Shown: positions 1 through 7,493, counted from the stretch's first letter. The stretch is 16,277 bases of DNA from JAPLDA01 sp043783155 (GCA_043783155.1 JAYVZS010000024.1:1-16277), one strand, 5' to 3'. The notes: generated by a model from the letters alone, not told the origin. A program made the numbers and translations.

Positions 1-79
1 TAAACCTCGATATATTTTTTAATGCAATGCCTGTTCCACGAACAACTGCGCGAAGCGGATCTTCAGCAACGTGCACTGG
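1..79 (-). pseudogene. mreB: In-frame C-terminal remainder of mreB beyond the TAA, truncated by the window edge
   Basis: Reading the minus strand directly after the TAA at 80-82, with no frame change, gives 26 further codons including VAEDPLRAVVRGTGIAL, the conserved MreB C-terminus. The stop sits where homologues normally have a hydrophobic residue (K-T-K-[I/L]-P). A single T-to-A change from a TTA leucine codon would create it. It may be a true nonsense mutation, a sequencing or assembly error, or a rare read-through site. Confidence 0.85.
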
Positions 80-1006
80 TTATTTTGTCTTTAGAGCAAT
101 TCTTTGATCAAGTCCACGTAACAATGCACCACCCCCTGTCAGGTAAATTCCTGTACGGTAAATATCAGCGGATAATTCCGGTGGCGTCATCTCCAGTGCT
201 TTGAGGATGGCTTCCTCTACTTTTGAAATGGACTTATCAAGTGCATGTGCTATTTCTGAATAACTCACCGTTATTTCCTTCGGAATTCCAGTCATAAGAT
301 CTCTGCCATGGACTGCAAAATCGGGCGGTGGATTTTCTAATTCGGGAAGCGCAGAGCCTACTTCAATTTTAATCCTCTCTGCTGAACGCTCACCAATTAA
401 AATATTATGCTGACGCCTCATATAATCCCATATGTCATTCGTAAATCCGTCGCCGGCTACACGAATAGATTGATCACAAACAATTCCACCGAGTGCTATT
501 ACAGCAATCTCGCTCGTTCCCCCGCCAATGTCAATGATCATAGTTCCCATCGGCTCTTCAACATCAATTCCTATTCCGATTGCTGCTGCCATCGGTTCAT
601 GAATCAAATAAACTTCTTTTGCTCCTGCATGCTCAGCAGAATCCCTTACAGCACGTTTCTCTACCTCTGTAATTCCGGAAGGAATACAGATAACCATCCT
701 AAGCGATGGCGTAAATAAACTGCCCTTCGGAGTCAGCATCTTTATCATTCCCCGAATCATATGCTCGGCTGCATCGAAGTCGGCTATTACTCCATCTTTC
801 AGTGGACGCACTGTCTTAATATTTTCATGCGTCTTACAATGCATCATCATGGCTTGCTTGCCTACTGCAATCACCTTTCCCGTCATGCGGTCGATGGCAA
901 CGATAGAAGGTTCATCCACCACCACTTTATCATTGTGAATGATGAGTGTGTTAGCGGTTCCGAGGTCAATAGCAATTTCCTGCGTTAAGAAATCAAATAG
1001 TCCCAT
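80..1006 (-). CDS. mreB: Rod-shape-determining protein MreB, cut by an in-frame stop
   Basis: This is the bacterial actin homologue that polymerises under the inner membrane and directs the elongation machinery for cell-wall synthesis. The actin-fold motifs are in order: phosphate-1 DLGTANT (residues 14-20), HEPMAAAIG (136-144), phosphate-2 IDIGGGTSE (158-166), GERSAERIK (205-213) and the adenosine motif LTGGGALLRGLD (289-300). The N-terminus MGLFDF is typical of the family and fixes the start. The frame ends at a TAA (80-82) after 308 residues, while MreB is usually about 340. The missing conserved end continues in the same frame past the stop (separate entry). purH lies 245 bp upstream on the same strand, an order common in Bacteroidota, where mreC usually follows; that side is outside the window. 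Identity is certain; whether the gene is functional is not. Confidence 0.95.
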   Translation of the reverse strand: MGLFDFLTQEIAIDLGTANTLIIHNDKVVVDEPSIVAIDRMTGKVIAVGKQAMMMHCKTHENIKTVRPLKDGVIADFDAAEHMIRGMIKMLTPKGSLFTPSLRMVICIPSGITEVEKRAVRDSAEHAGAKEVYLIHEPMAAAIGIGIDVEEPMGTMIIDIGGGTSEIAVIALGGIVCDQSIRVAGDGFTNDIWDYMRRQHNILIGERSAERIKIEVGSALPELENPPPDFAVHGRDLMTGIPKEITVSYSEIAHALDKSISKVEEAILKALEMTPPELSADIYRTGIYLTGGGALLRGLDQRIALKTK

Positions 1007-1145
1007 GAAATAAGTTATGCGTTAAAAAATTGTTATTCGTTAAACGATTTATACGGTTGAAATTAAATCAGCGTGCCTGGTAACTATTGCTTTTCACATC
1101 CTTCAATTTCAATTCAAGAATACAACGATTATTGCAGTAGTATGT

Positions 1146-1168
1146 TTCATTCTTCGAATAAGAATGAA
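1146..1168. terminator. Perfect 9-bp palindrome, possible hairpin terminator or binding site
   Basis: TTCATTCTT (1146-1154) and AAGAATGAA (1160-1168) are perfect inverted copies around the 5-base loop CGAAT. It lies about 85 bp past the purH stop and 140 bp before mreB. No T-run follows on either strand, so intrinsic termination is only a possibility; a protein-binding palindrome is equally compatible. Confidence 0.35.
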
Positions 1169-1217
1169 CAGGGTTTTAAACAAATCGGAAGAAAGATTTA
1201 GGATTTTAGATGCTGGC

Positions 1218-1250
1218 TAATTCGAAATTTCAAATTCGAAATCCGAAATC
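1218..1250. repeat. Imperfect TTCGAAAT / CCGAAATC short repeats after the purH stop
   Basis: The segment is built from reiterated AATTCGAAAT, TTTCAAATTCG and AATCCGAAATCC words directly downstream of the purH stop. A related sequence (GGGATTTTCGGATTTGA, 4361-4377) lies directly after the permease stop in the matching orientation relative to its gene. It is probably a degenerate dispersed repeat; copy number elsewhere cannot be judged from this window. Confidence 0.45.
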
Positions 1251-1251
1251 C

Positions 1252-2868
1252 TTAATGCTTAAAATGTCTCGTTCCGGTCACAACCATTACAACTCCCAGT
1301 TTGTCACAACAATCCACCGAATCCTGATCTTTCACTGAGCCGCCGGGTTGAATAACGGCTTTGATTCCCGCCTTGTGCGCGATCTCCACGCAGTCGGGGA
1401 AAGGAAAGAACGCATCGCTCGACATCACGGCTCCGGTTAAATCGAAACCAACATGTTTTGCTTTCGCGATGGCCTGCTGCAACGCGTCAACCCGCGATGT
1501 TTGCCCGGTTCCGCTGGCAAGCAACTGTTTGTTCTTTACAAGTATGATGGCGTTTGACTTGGTATGTTTCACAAGTTTATTAGCGAATTCCATATCGACA
1601 AGTTGTGTTGAGGATGGAATTATTTTGGTAACTGTTTTCATATCGGATTGAGATTCCGTCTTCGCATCACGATCCTGTTCCACTACTCCGTTCAATAAGC
1701 TTCTGAACTGCTTTTGCTGTAAGTCATTTTTCTTTTGAAGAAGGAGTATCCTGTTTTTCTTCTGCTTTAAGATGAGTAAAGATTCCTCATCAAAACCAGG
1801 AGCAATGAGCACTTCAAAGAATAACCGGTTGATTTCCTCCGCCACTTCTTTACTGATGGGTTGATTCGCAATCAGGATTCCACCGAAAGCCGAAACAGGA
1901 TCAGCCGCCAACGCATCTTTCCATGCGTCAACTATAGTAGCCCGGGAAGCAATTCCACAGGCATTGTTGTGTTTGAGAATTGCGAACACCGCTTCTCCTA
2001 CTCCCTCTCCTTTAGGGAGGGGTGAGGTGAGGTGAGTGGGAGTGAATTCCGACATCAATGAAACAGCGGCATCGATATCAAGCAGGTTGTTGAATGAAAT
2101 TTCTTTGCCGTGCAGCTGATCAAAAAGATCATCGAACTTTCCGTAAAAGATTCCCTGCTGATGCGGGTTTTCACCATAGCGCAAAGTTCTTGAATCCTGA
2201 AAACTTTGCCGGAAGGCCGGCACCTTTTTATCCGCATTAAGATAGTTGAAGATCGCCGTATCGTAATGAGATGAAATGCTGAATGCCTGTGTTGCCATTA
2301 ATCTGCGATCATTGAGCGAAGTTACTCCCTGCTGGTTCTCCAGAACGTTCAACAAAAATGAATATTGATCGCGCGAAGGAATAATTAAAACGTCAGTAAA
2401 ATTTTTTGCCGCCGCACGAATGAGAGAGACGCCGCCGATGTCGATCTTTTCAATGATGTCGGCCTCACTCGTGTTTACCTCTCCCCGGTCATCTCCAAAG
2501 GAGAGAGCGTTGGAATTTGCCTTTCTTACTGTTTCTTCAAAAGGATAGAGGTCAACGACGACCAGGTCAATCGCCGGAATACTATACTTCTCTACTTCCG
2601 CTACATCGGTCGTGTTTTCGCGCCTGCTAAGAATGCCTCCGAAAATTTTCGGGTGAAGTGTTTTCACTCTTCCTCCGAGAATGCCGGGATACTCCGTAAC
2701 ATCTTCCACGGCAACAACTGGAATGTTCAACTTCTCAATAAACTCCTGTGTACCACCGGTTGCATACATGGTAACACCAAGTGCATGAAGCTGACGAATA
2801 ATTTTTTCTAAATTGTCTTTATGATAGACGGAAACCAGCGCGCTGCCGATTTTTTTGGACGAATGCAT
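1252..2868 (-). CDS. purH: Bifunctional AICAR formyltransferase / IMP cyclohydrolase
   Basis: PurH carries out the last two steps of de novo purine synthesis: formylation of AICAR from 10-formyl-THF, then ring closure to IMP. The N-terminal cyclohydrolase (MGS-like) domain shows ATGGT (36-40), GILGGRVKTLHP (62-73) and IDIGGVSLIRAAAKN (142-156). The formyltransferase domain has LRYGENPHQ (229-237), KHNNACG (299-305), FGGI, SDAFFPFPD, QPGGSVKDQ and the terminal GTRHFKH. All expected blocks are present and the start MHSSKKIGSALVSVYHK is canonical. At 538 residues it is longer than usual (roughly 505-520). The excess falls in two places, after LYPFEETV (about 115-132) and before AVFAILKHNN (about 277-293), where the DNA holds hairpin-forming, repeat-like sequence. 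It lies upstream of mreB and divergent from the permease. Confidence 0.97.
   Translation of the reverse strand: MHSSKKIGSALVSVYHKDNLEKIIRQLHALGVTMYATGGTQEFIEKLNIPVVAVEDVTEYPGILGGRVKTLHPKIFGGILSRRENTTDVAEVEKYSIPAIDLVVVDLYPFEETVRKANSNALSFGDDRGEVNTSEADIIEKIDIGGVSLIRAAAKNFTDVLIIPSRDQYSFLLNVLENQQGVTSLNDRRLMATQAFSISSHYDTAIFNYLNADKKVPAFRQSFQDSRTLRYGENPHQQGIFYGKFDDLFDQLHGKEISFNNLLDIDAAVSLMSEFTPTHLTSPLPKGEGVGEAVFAILKHNNACGIASRATIVDAWKDALAADPVSAFGGILIANQPISKEVAEEINRLFFEVLIAPGFDEESLLILKQKKNRILLLQKKNDLQQKQFRSLLNGVVEQDRDAKTESQSDMKTVTKIIPSSTQLVDMEFANKLVKHTKSNAIILVKNKQLLASGTGQTSRVDALQQAIAKAKHVGFDLTGAVMSSDAFFPFPDCVEIAHKAGIKAVIQPGGSVKDQDSVDCCDKLGVVMVVTGTRHFKH
1990..2040 (-). repeat. Repeat-like in-frame insertion in purH (copy 1)
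   Basis: This stretch encodes about 17 extra residues (around HLTSPLPKGEGVGE) between the LMSEF and AVFAILKHNNACG blocks that are nearly adjacent in typical PurH. On the plus strand it forms CTCCCT / AGGGAG arms (2001-2006, 2014-2019). Its core on the minus strand, CTCCCTAAAGGAGAGGG, resembles the second purH insertion in opposite orientation. The flanking ACCTCACCTCACC is itself reiterated. I infer a short dispersed element accommodated as coding sequence. Confidence 0.6.
2473..2526 (-). repeat. Repeat-like in-frame insertion in purH (copy 2)
   Basis: This stretch encodes about 18 extra residues (around NALSFGDDRGEVN) between LYPFEETV and SEADIIEKID, blocks that are close together in typical PurH. 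It contains the perfect hairpin TCTCC-AAA-GGAGA (2492-2504) and a wider CTCTCC / GGAGAG pair (2479-2484, 2500-2505). The plus-strand word ACCTCTCC...TCTCCAAAGGAGAG matches the minus-strand pattern of the other purH insertion, so the two look like oppositely oriented members of one family. Confidence 0.6.
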
Positions 2869-2885
2869 GATAGAAAATTGAGATG

Positions 2886-2893
2886 CGAAATTA
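2886..2893 (-). promoter_or_regulatory. Possible -7 element for purH (TAATTTCG)
   Basis: On the minus strand TAATTTCG lies 17 nt before the purH ATG and matches the Bacteroidota -7 consensus TAnnTTTG at all but one fixed position. No TTTG -33 box stands at the expected distance upstream, so the call is weak. Confidence 0.35.
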
Positions 2894-3074
2894 AGTAAAA
2901 ATTGGTTCAGTAGTTTATTGGTTGATTGGTTAATTCGTCTACAGTCGACGGAGTAGTTGGCAGTGGCTGTCGGCGGTAGCAGTTATGGCAACTGGTAAAT
3001 GGCACTACATTTTTATTTACCTTGTTCGATTAATCACTCACTTAAACACGTAAACCCCAACTAAATCAATTCCC

Positions 3075-3082
3075 TATATTTG
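3075..3082 (+). promoter_or_regulatory. -7 element TATATTTG, implying a nearly leaderless transcript
   Basis: TATATTTG fits the Bacteroidota -7 consensus TAnnTTTG at every fixed base and ends only 7 nt before the permease ATG. Transcription would begin at or within a few bases of the start codon, leaving no room for a Shine-Dalgarno sequence. A -33 TTTG is not evident. Confidence 0.5.
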
Positions 3083-3089
3083 CCATCAC

Positions 3090-4358
3090 ATGCAGAACAA
3101 ATTCGGTCTCTTCCTCAAACTTTTTCGCGAGAGTTTTTTATTTGCTTTCGAAGCGCTGCGCGTAAACAAGTTGCGCACGATTCTCTCTTTGCTCGGCATC
3201 ACCATCGGCATCTTCGCTATCATCTCTGTTTTTACTGTCACGGATTCTCTTGAAAATAAAGTGCGGACAGATGTTCAATCACTTGGCAACGATGTTATCT
3301 ACATTGAGAAATGGCCGTGGGTCGCCGACGAAGGTGGCGATTACCCATGGTGGAAATACCTGAATCGCCCGTTGCCCGGTTATAAGGAAATGACGGAACT
3401 GCAGAAAAGAGTGAACTCGGTTGAAGCTGTTGCTTACATCGCCAGCATCGGCGGGCAGTTGATCAAATATAAAAACAGCACCGTTGAAAACGCCGACTTA
3501 CTTTGTGTGTCGCAGGATTACAACAAGATAAAAACATTTGAGTTAGAGGACGGACGCTACTTCTCCGAAAGCGAATCACAGAGCGGTAAACCGATCGCTA
3601 TCATTGGCGCTGACATCAAAGAAGCTCTTTTCCCCAACGGTAATGCAATCGGCGAAGAGCTTGCTGTACGCGGAAGTAAATTCACGATCATCGGCGTAGT
3701 GAAGAAAGAAGGATCGAGTATGGTTGGTCTTTCACTCGATAACGAGATGATGATTCCGGTGAACTACGCGCGTAATCTTGTGAACCTTCGTTCGGACAGG
3801 ATTGATCCGTCGTTCATGATAAAGGCAAAAGCGAATGTGATGATGCAGGAAATGCGTGACGATGTAAAAGGCGCGATGCGTTCGGTACGGAAACTAAAAC
3901 CAAAAGAGGAAGACAACTTCGCAATGAACGAAACAAGTTTGTTATCGTCCGGCCTCAATGAGATGTTTGGTGTAATGGGATTTGCGGGATGGATCATTGG
4001 TGGCTTCTCTATATTAGTAGGTGGTTTCGGAATCGCCAACATCATGTTTGTATCGGTAAGAGAGCGAACCAGCATCATCGGTGTTCAGAAATCGCTGGGT
4101 GCCAAAAATTATTTTATCCTGCTGCAGTTTTTAGTGGAAGCGGTTGTGCTTTGTGTCATCGGAGGCAGTTTCGGTTTGCTGATCGTATATGGACTTTCCG
4201 TTTTAGCGAGCTCCGCGGCAGGTTTTGATTTCACGCTTACCTTCGGAAACATTGCAACCGGAATAATGATCTCTGCAAGCATCGGTATCATCAGCGGTTT
4301 TATTCCTGCTTTACGCGCATCGCAGATGAACCCGGTGGAAGCGATCAGGTCCAATTGA
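3090..4358 (+). CDS. MacB/FtsX-type ABC transporter permease
   Basis: This is an inner-membrane permease of the MacB/LolCE-like class, which works with a separate or fused ATPase to move substrates, signals or lipoproteins across the envelope. It has the usual topology: a first membrane helix (about residues 32-52, after ALRVNKLRTILSLLGITIG), a periplasmic MacB-type core (about 55-285), then an FtsX domain with three helices near 297-320, 345-372 and 385-410. The cytoplasmic loop VSVRERTSIIGVQKSLGAK is the characteristic coupling region. At 422 residues the length is normal for a stand-alone permease. No ATPase or membrane-fusion protein is adjacent, so the partner must be encoded elsewhere. 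Substrate cannot be predicted. The start is supported by the -7 element just upstream. Confidence 0.9.
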   Translation: MQNKFGLFLKLFRESFLFAFEALRVNKLRTILSLLGITIGIFAIISVFTVTDSLENKVRTDVQSLGNDVIYIEKWPWVADEGGDYPWWKYLNRPLPGYKEMTELQKRVNSVEAVAYIASIGGQLIKYKNSTVENADLLCVSQDYNKIKTFELEDGRYFSESESQSGKPIAIIGADIKEALFPNGNAIGEELAVRGSKFTIIGVVKKEGSSMVGLSLDNEMMIPVNYARNLVNLRSDRIDPSFMIKAKANVMMQEMRDDVKGAMRSVRKLKPKEEDNFAMNETSLLSSGLNEMFGVMGFAGWIIGGFSILVGGFGIANIMFVSVRERTSIIGVQKSLGAKNYFILLQFLVEAVVLCVIGGSFGLLIVYGLSVLASSAAGFDFTLTFGNIATGIMISASIGIISGFIPALRASQMNPVEAIRSN

Positions 4359-4474
4359 TTTGGGATTTTCGGATTTGATGATGCGGTGATTGGGCTATTG
4401 GCTGATGAAATTGAGCCAGTACACACGTTTAAAAATAAACTTGTTTCAAAATTATTTTATCCGAAATTCGCCGG

Positions 4475-5986
4475 ATGTTTGAGTCATTGAAAAAATATTC
4501 GAATGAAAAACCGCTGACATTCATTCTCTGGATGGCCTTACTTGTGCGGCTGGTGGCCGTCATTTTTTCAAAAGGTTTTGGCTGGCACGACGATCATTTT
4601 CTTGTCATAGAAGCCGCGCAGGCATGGGCAGACGGAACCGATTACAACAACTGGCTTCCCGGCTCCGGTGCAGTGCAACCCGATGGACACAGTTTTTTTT
4701 ACAGCGGAATTCATTTCGTCATTTTCAAACTGATGAACATCATTCATCTCCATGATCCGCAAACGAAAATGTTTTTCATTCGCCTGCTACATGCTTTGCT
4801 GTCGCTGCTGATTGTATCGTACGGATATAAAATCGTTAAAAAACTAAGCGATGAATCAACCGCAAAAATAGCGGGATGGCTTCTTGCCCTCTACTGGTTC
4901 ATGCCGTTCTTAAGCGTGCGTAACTTAGTGGAGTTTGTGACCATCCCATTTTTGATGTGGGGCTGCTGGAAGATCATTGACAACCAAAAAAAATCAGCAG
5001 GAAAATTTTTGTGGGCTGGTTTTATACTCGGACTCGCTGTGTCATTACGTTTCCAATCTTCCATTGTTGTAGCGGGAATTCTGTTTGCACTTTTAATACA
5101 AAAACAATTTAAAACATTTTTATTAGTCGGCATCGGCAGTGCAATTTCTTTTTGTGTGATACAAATCCCCGCCGATCTTTTTATCTGGAAACGTCCCTTT
5201 GCCGAATTCGCTGAATACATCCGGTATAACATTGCCAACTCTCACACCTACGGAAAAAATACCTGGTATAGTTATACAGCATTGATCTTAGGAATGCTGC
5301 TCCCACCGGTAAGTTTCTTGCTGTTCTTCGGATTTCTGCGCACATGGAAAAAACAGTTGCTGCTTTTTCTTCCCACCTTTTTATTTCTTGTCTTTCATTC
5401 TTATTTCCCGAATAAACAGGAACGTTTCATTCTCACCATTGTTCCTTTCATCATCATGCTGGGTGTAATCGGATGGAACGATTTTAAAAACAAATCGAGC
5501 TTCTGGAACAAAAACAAAAAATTCCTGAACGGATGTATCGTTTTTTCTCTTGTACTCAATTTTATTTTGTTGCCTGTTATCAGCACCATGTATTCGAAAC
5601 GCGCGCGCGTAGAGTCGATGATATACTTATCGAAATATCCCGATGTACACGCAGTGGTGATGGAAGACAGCAGGCATGAGACCGCTAAAATCCCACCTGA
5701 GTTTTACCTGGGACAATGGATTGCTGTGGACGAAGTTTCAGAAACCTATCCGATCGAACGATTAATCCCACTCTATAAAAACGCGAAGCCGGAAGAACTT
5801 CCGAAGTTTGTTTTGTTCAGCGAAGATTATGATCTTGAAAAAAGAGTGAGTGCGATGAAACAACTTTTTCCTTCTTTAACGTATGAAGCCACTGTGAAAC
5901 CGGGTTTTGTGGACGATCTTCTTTTTAAGATGAATCCGAAGAACGCGAACCAGACGATTTATATTTACCGGACAAGGGATTTCTAA
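4475..5986 (+). CDS. Multi-spanning GT-C glycosyltransferase, Alg9-like mannosyltransferase type
   Basis: This is an integral membrane protein of 503 residues with about ten hydrophobic segments between residues 13 and 370, followed by a soluble C-terminal part of about 130 residues. After the first helix it has an acidic HDDHF motif (38-42, in GWHDDHFLVIEAAQAW). That is the position where GT-C enzymes, including the Alg9/PIG-B-like family, carry their catalytic acidic pair. Such enzymes transfer a sugar from a lipid-linked donor on the outer face of the inner membrane. The NKQERFILTIVPF segment near residue 310-325 also fits that family. Donor and acceptor are unknown and no other glycan genes are nearby. 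It starts 116 bp after the permease stop on the same strand; cotranscription is possible but unproven. Assignment to GT-C is firm, to the mannosyltransferase subfamily moderate. Confidence 0.75.
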   Translation: MFESLKKYSNEKPLTFILWMALLVRLVAVIFSKGFGWHDDHFLVIEAAQAWADGTDYNNWLPGSGAVQPDGHSFFYSGIHFVIFKLMNIIHLHDPQTKMFFIRLLHALLSLLIVSYGYKIVKKLSDESTAKIAGWLLALYWFMPFLSVRNLVEFVTIPFLMWGCWKIIDNQKKSAGKFLWAGFILGLAVSLRFQSSIVVAGILFALLIQKQFKTFLLVGIGSAISFCVIQIPADLFIWKRPFAEFAEYIRYNIANSHTYGKNTWYSYTALILGMLLPPVSFLLFFGFLRTWKKQLLLFLPTFLFLVFHSYFPNKQERFILTIVPFIIMLGVIGWNDFKNKSSFWNKNKKFLNGCIVFSLVLNFILLPVISTMYSKRARVESMIYLSKYPDVHAVVMEDSRHETAKIPPEFYLGQWIAVDEVSETYPIERLIPLYKNAKPEELPKFVLFSEDYDLEKRVSAMKQLFPSLTYEATVKPGFVDDLLFKMNPKNANQTIYIYRTRDF

Positions 5987-6068
5987 ATGTTGCTGATTAC
6001 GAAACTTTTCCTGTAGCGAATGACGAATCTTTTACGAATGTACGAATACGCGAATTGGAATAAATATT

Positions 6069-6147
6069 TCTCGCAAAGGCGCAGAGAACGCAAAGAGAAA
6101 CCAATCGAAAACTTTATTTGAAAGGAATCTTAGCGCCCTTTGCGAGA
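6069..6147. repeat. CGCAAAG-type inverted repeat at the convergent gene junction
   Basis: TCTCGCAAAGGCGC (6069-6082) and GCGCCCTTTGCGAGA (6133-6147) are inverted copies differing by one inserted base, around a 50-base centre that includes a further AACGCAAAGAGA word. A partial third copy (TGCGAGAA, 6161-6168) abuts the phosphatase stop. It sits between the glycosyltransferase and the convergent phosphatase gene, where it could act as a bidirectional terminator. The wording resembles a dispersed CGCAAAG repeat; a decayed relative lies at 8703-8792. Confidence 0.6.
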
Positions 6148-6173
6148 GATTGAAAGAAATTGCGAGAAATATG

Positions 6174-7493
6174 TTATTTCTTCCCGAACCTGCAACTGAG
6201 CAGTGTAATGTCGTCCGTATAATTACGGTTTTGTTTGTATGAATACAGACGGTTCACCAACTGGCGTTGCACATCTTCAATACTCTCAACATTCATTTTG
6301 GAAATTAAATATTCACGTAGACGTTCCAAACCATATTCAACTCCTTCATCGTTCTCTACTTCAATCACTCCGTCGGTATAACAATGCAGCAAAGCATTCT
6401 CCGGAATAAAAACTTTACCGGGCGTGATAAAAGGAAGTTCTTCAAACATGCCTAAGCCCGTGCAACCTTCATTCAGCATGTACACGACTTTATCATGTAA
6501 CAGAAACGGCGGATTATGCCCGGCATTAATATACTGCAGCTCCCTGTTGCGCGCATTGTAACGACCTATGAAAAACGTAATGAACTTTTCTCCTTTGGCG
6601 CTGTTAAAAACATTTGCGTTGAGTTGCTTCACTAACTCTGTAAGCGATGCATTGTGCATCACATACGCATGGAGGTTGGCCTGAAAATTACTCATGAGCA
6701 AAGCGGCTGGAATTCCTTTTCCTGAAACATCGGCCATGCAAAACACAAACTCATCCTCGCTCACAGGAATAAAATCATAGTAATCGCCACCCACTTCCTG
6801 GTGTGGTAAATACGTAGCATACAATTCGTACTTTTCATTGTGCGGAAGTGAAACCGGAAAAAGCATGTTCTGCATCTGCGCTGCCAGCTCCAGTTCTTTC
6901 TTTATTCCCGCTTGCCTGATTTTTTCTGCTGAAACAATGTTGTTCTCAATCGCGACTACAATCAGGTTGGTGATGGTTTGAATAAAGGGAATCAATTCAT
7001 TCTTCTTTGGAATGGATGCGTTGTTCATCCCTCCTACAAGAGCATACGCAAGCACCTGGTCTTTGTGAAAAACAGGAATGATGGTATCGAAATTTTTTAT
7101 CCAAAGCTCCTTTTCAGATTCTAGGTTGTGAAGTTCATTCAGCTCGTCAAGAATTTTTTCAAGATTGAAATTATCGAATCCCCTGTCAGTGCCATACAAC
7201 AACGCGCATTTCCATTGATGCTCGTGGATGAGTAACGCAAGGCGTTCAACCTGGAGCTGGCTGTGTAACACATGTTCATACACATCAAGCAATTGCTTGG
7301 TGGTGAAGTTATAGTTGATGGCTTTTGAAATCTGCAACAGCCAGTGAAGCTGCAGTTTCTTCGCCTGCAACTCCGTTGAAAGATCATTTACTTCTGTTGA
7401 ACCGGTGATTTGTTTTTCTGTTGACAAACGAAATGGGTTTCTTGTACCTGTTATCTTAATATTAATTTTATTCAGTTCGACTTGGCTCAGCAT
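6174..7493 (-). CDS. SpoIIE/RsbU-type PP2C serine phosphatase with N-terminal GAF-like sensor region
   Basis: The C-terminal half is a PP2C-type phosphatase of the SpoIIE family, which typically dephosphorylates anti-sigma-factor antagonists or similar regulators. The metal-binding motifs are intact: GGDYYDF (235-241), ADVSGKG (254-260), NAGHNPP (323-329), YTDGVIE (372-378) and TDDIT (426-430). A helical linker, KELELAAQMQNMLFP (199-213), is the usual connector. Residues about 45-190 resemble a GAF-like sensor but show no ligand motif I can name. No membrane helix is seen, so it is likely cytoplasmic. It lies 43 bp downstream of lpxD on the same strand and may be cotranscribed. No anti-sigma or STAS gene is nearby. 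The only upstream ATG lies in an inverted repeat; residues 1 to about 35 may be extra, and a TTG codon at residue 23 is an alternative start. Confidence 0.9.
   Translation of the reverse strand: MLSQVELNKINIKITGTRNPFRLSTEKQITGSTEVNDLSTELQAKKLQLHWLLQISKAINYNFTTKQLLDVYEHVLHSQLQVERLALLIHEHQWKCALLYGTDRGFDNFNLEKILDELNELHNLESEKELWIKNFDTIIPVFHKDQVLAYALVGGMNNASIPKKNELIPFIQTITNLIVVAIENNIVSAEKIRQAGIKKELELAAQMQNMLFPVSLPHNEKYELYATYLPHQEVGGDYYDFIPVSEDEFVFCMADVSGKGIPAALLMSNFQANLHAYVMHNASLTELVKQLNANVFNSAKGEKFITFFIGRYNARNRELQYINAGHNPPFLLHDKVVYMLNEGCTGLGMFEELPFITPGKVFIPENALLHCYTDGVIEVENDEGVEYGLERLREYLISKMNVESIEDVQRQLVNRLYSYKQNRNYTDDITLLSCRFGKK

Larger units (their letters stand above)
1007..1251. other. purH-mreB intergenic spacer
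   Basis: This 245-bp A/T-rich spacer holds no ORF that resembles a gene. It contains a perfect short palindrome (1146-1168) and, next to the purH stop, a run of imperfect TTCGAAAT-type repeats (about 1218-1250); both are listed separately. No clear TAnnTTTG element lies close to the mreB start, so mreB may be read through from purH or from a promoter I cannot identify. Confidence 0.6.
2869..3089. other. Divergent purH / permease intergenic region
   Basis: A 221-bp region between divergent genes. It has a possible -7 element for purH and a clear one for the permease (listed). The middle is filled with short reiterated words: TTATTGGTTGATTGGTTAATT (about 2915-2935) and a GTTGGCAGT / GTCGGCGGTAGCAGTT stretch (2956-2990) bounded by AGTTG and CAACT. 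I see no small gene here. Confidence 0.5.

Noticed and set aside
80..82. Recoding of TAA as a sense codon to explain the mreB stop
   Set aside because: TAA terminates purH, lpxD, rnhB, the glycosyltransferase, the phosphatase, the DUF3352-like gene and the OmpA-family gene at sensible lengths, so TAA is a normal stop here.
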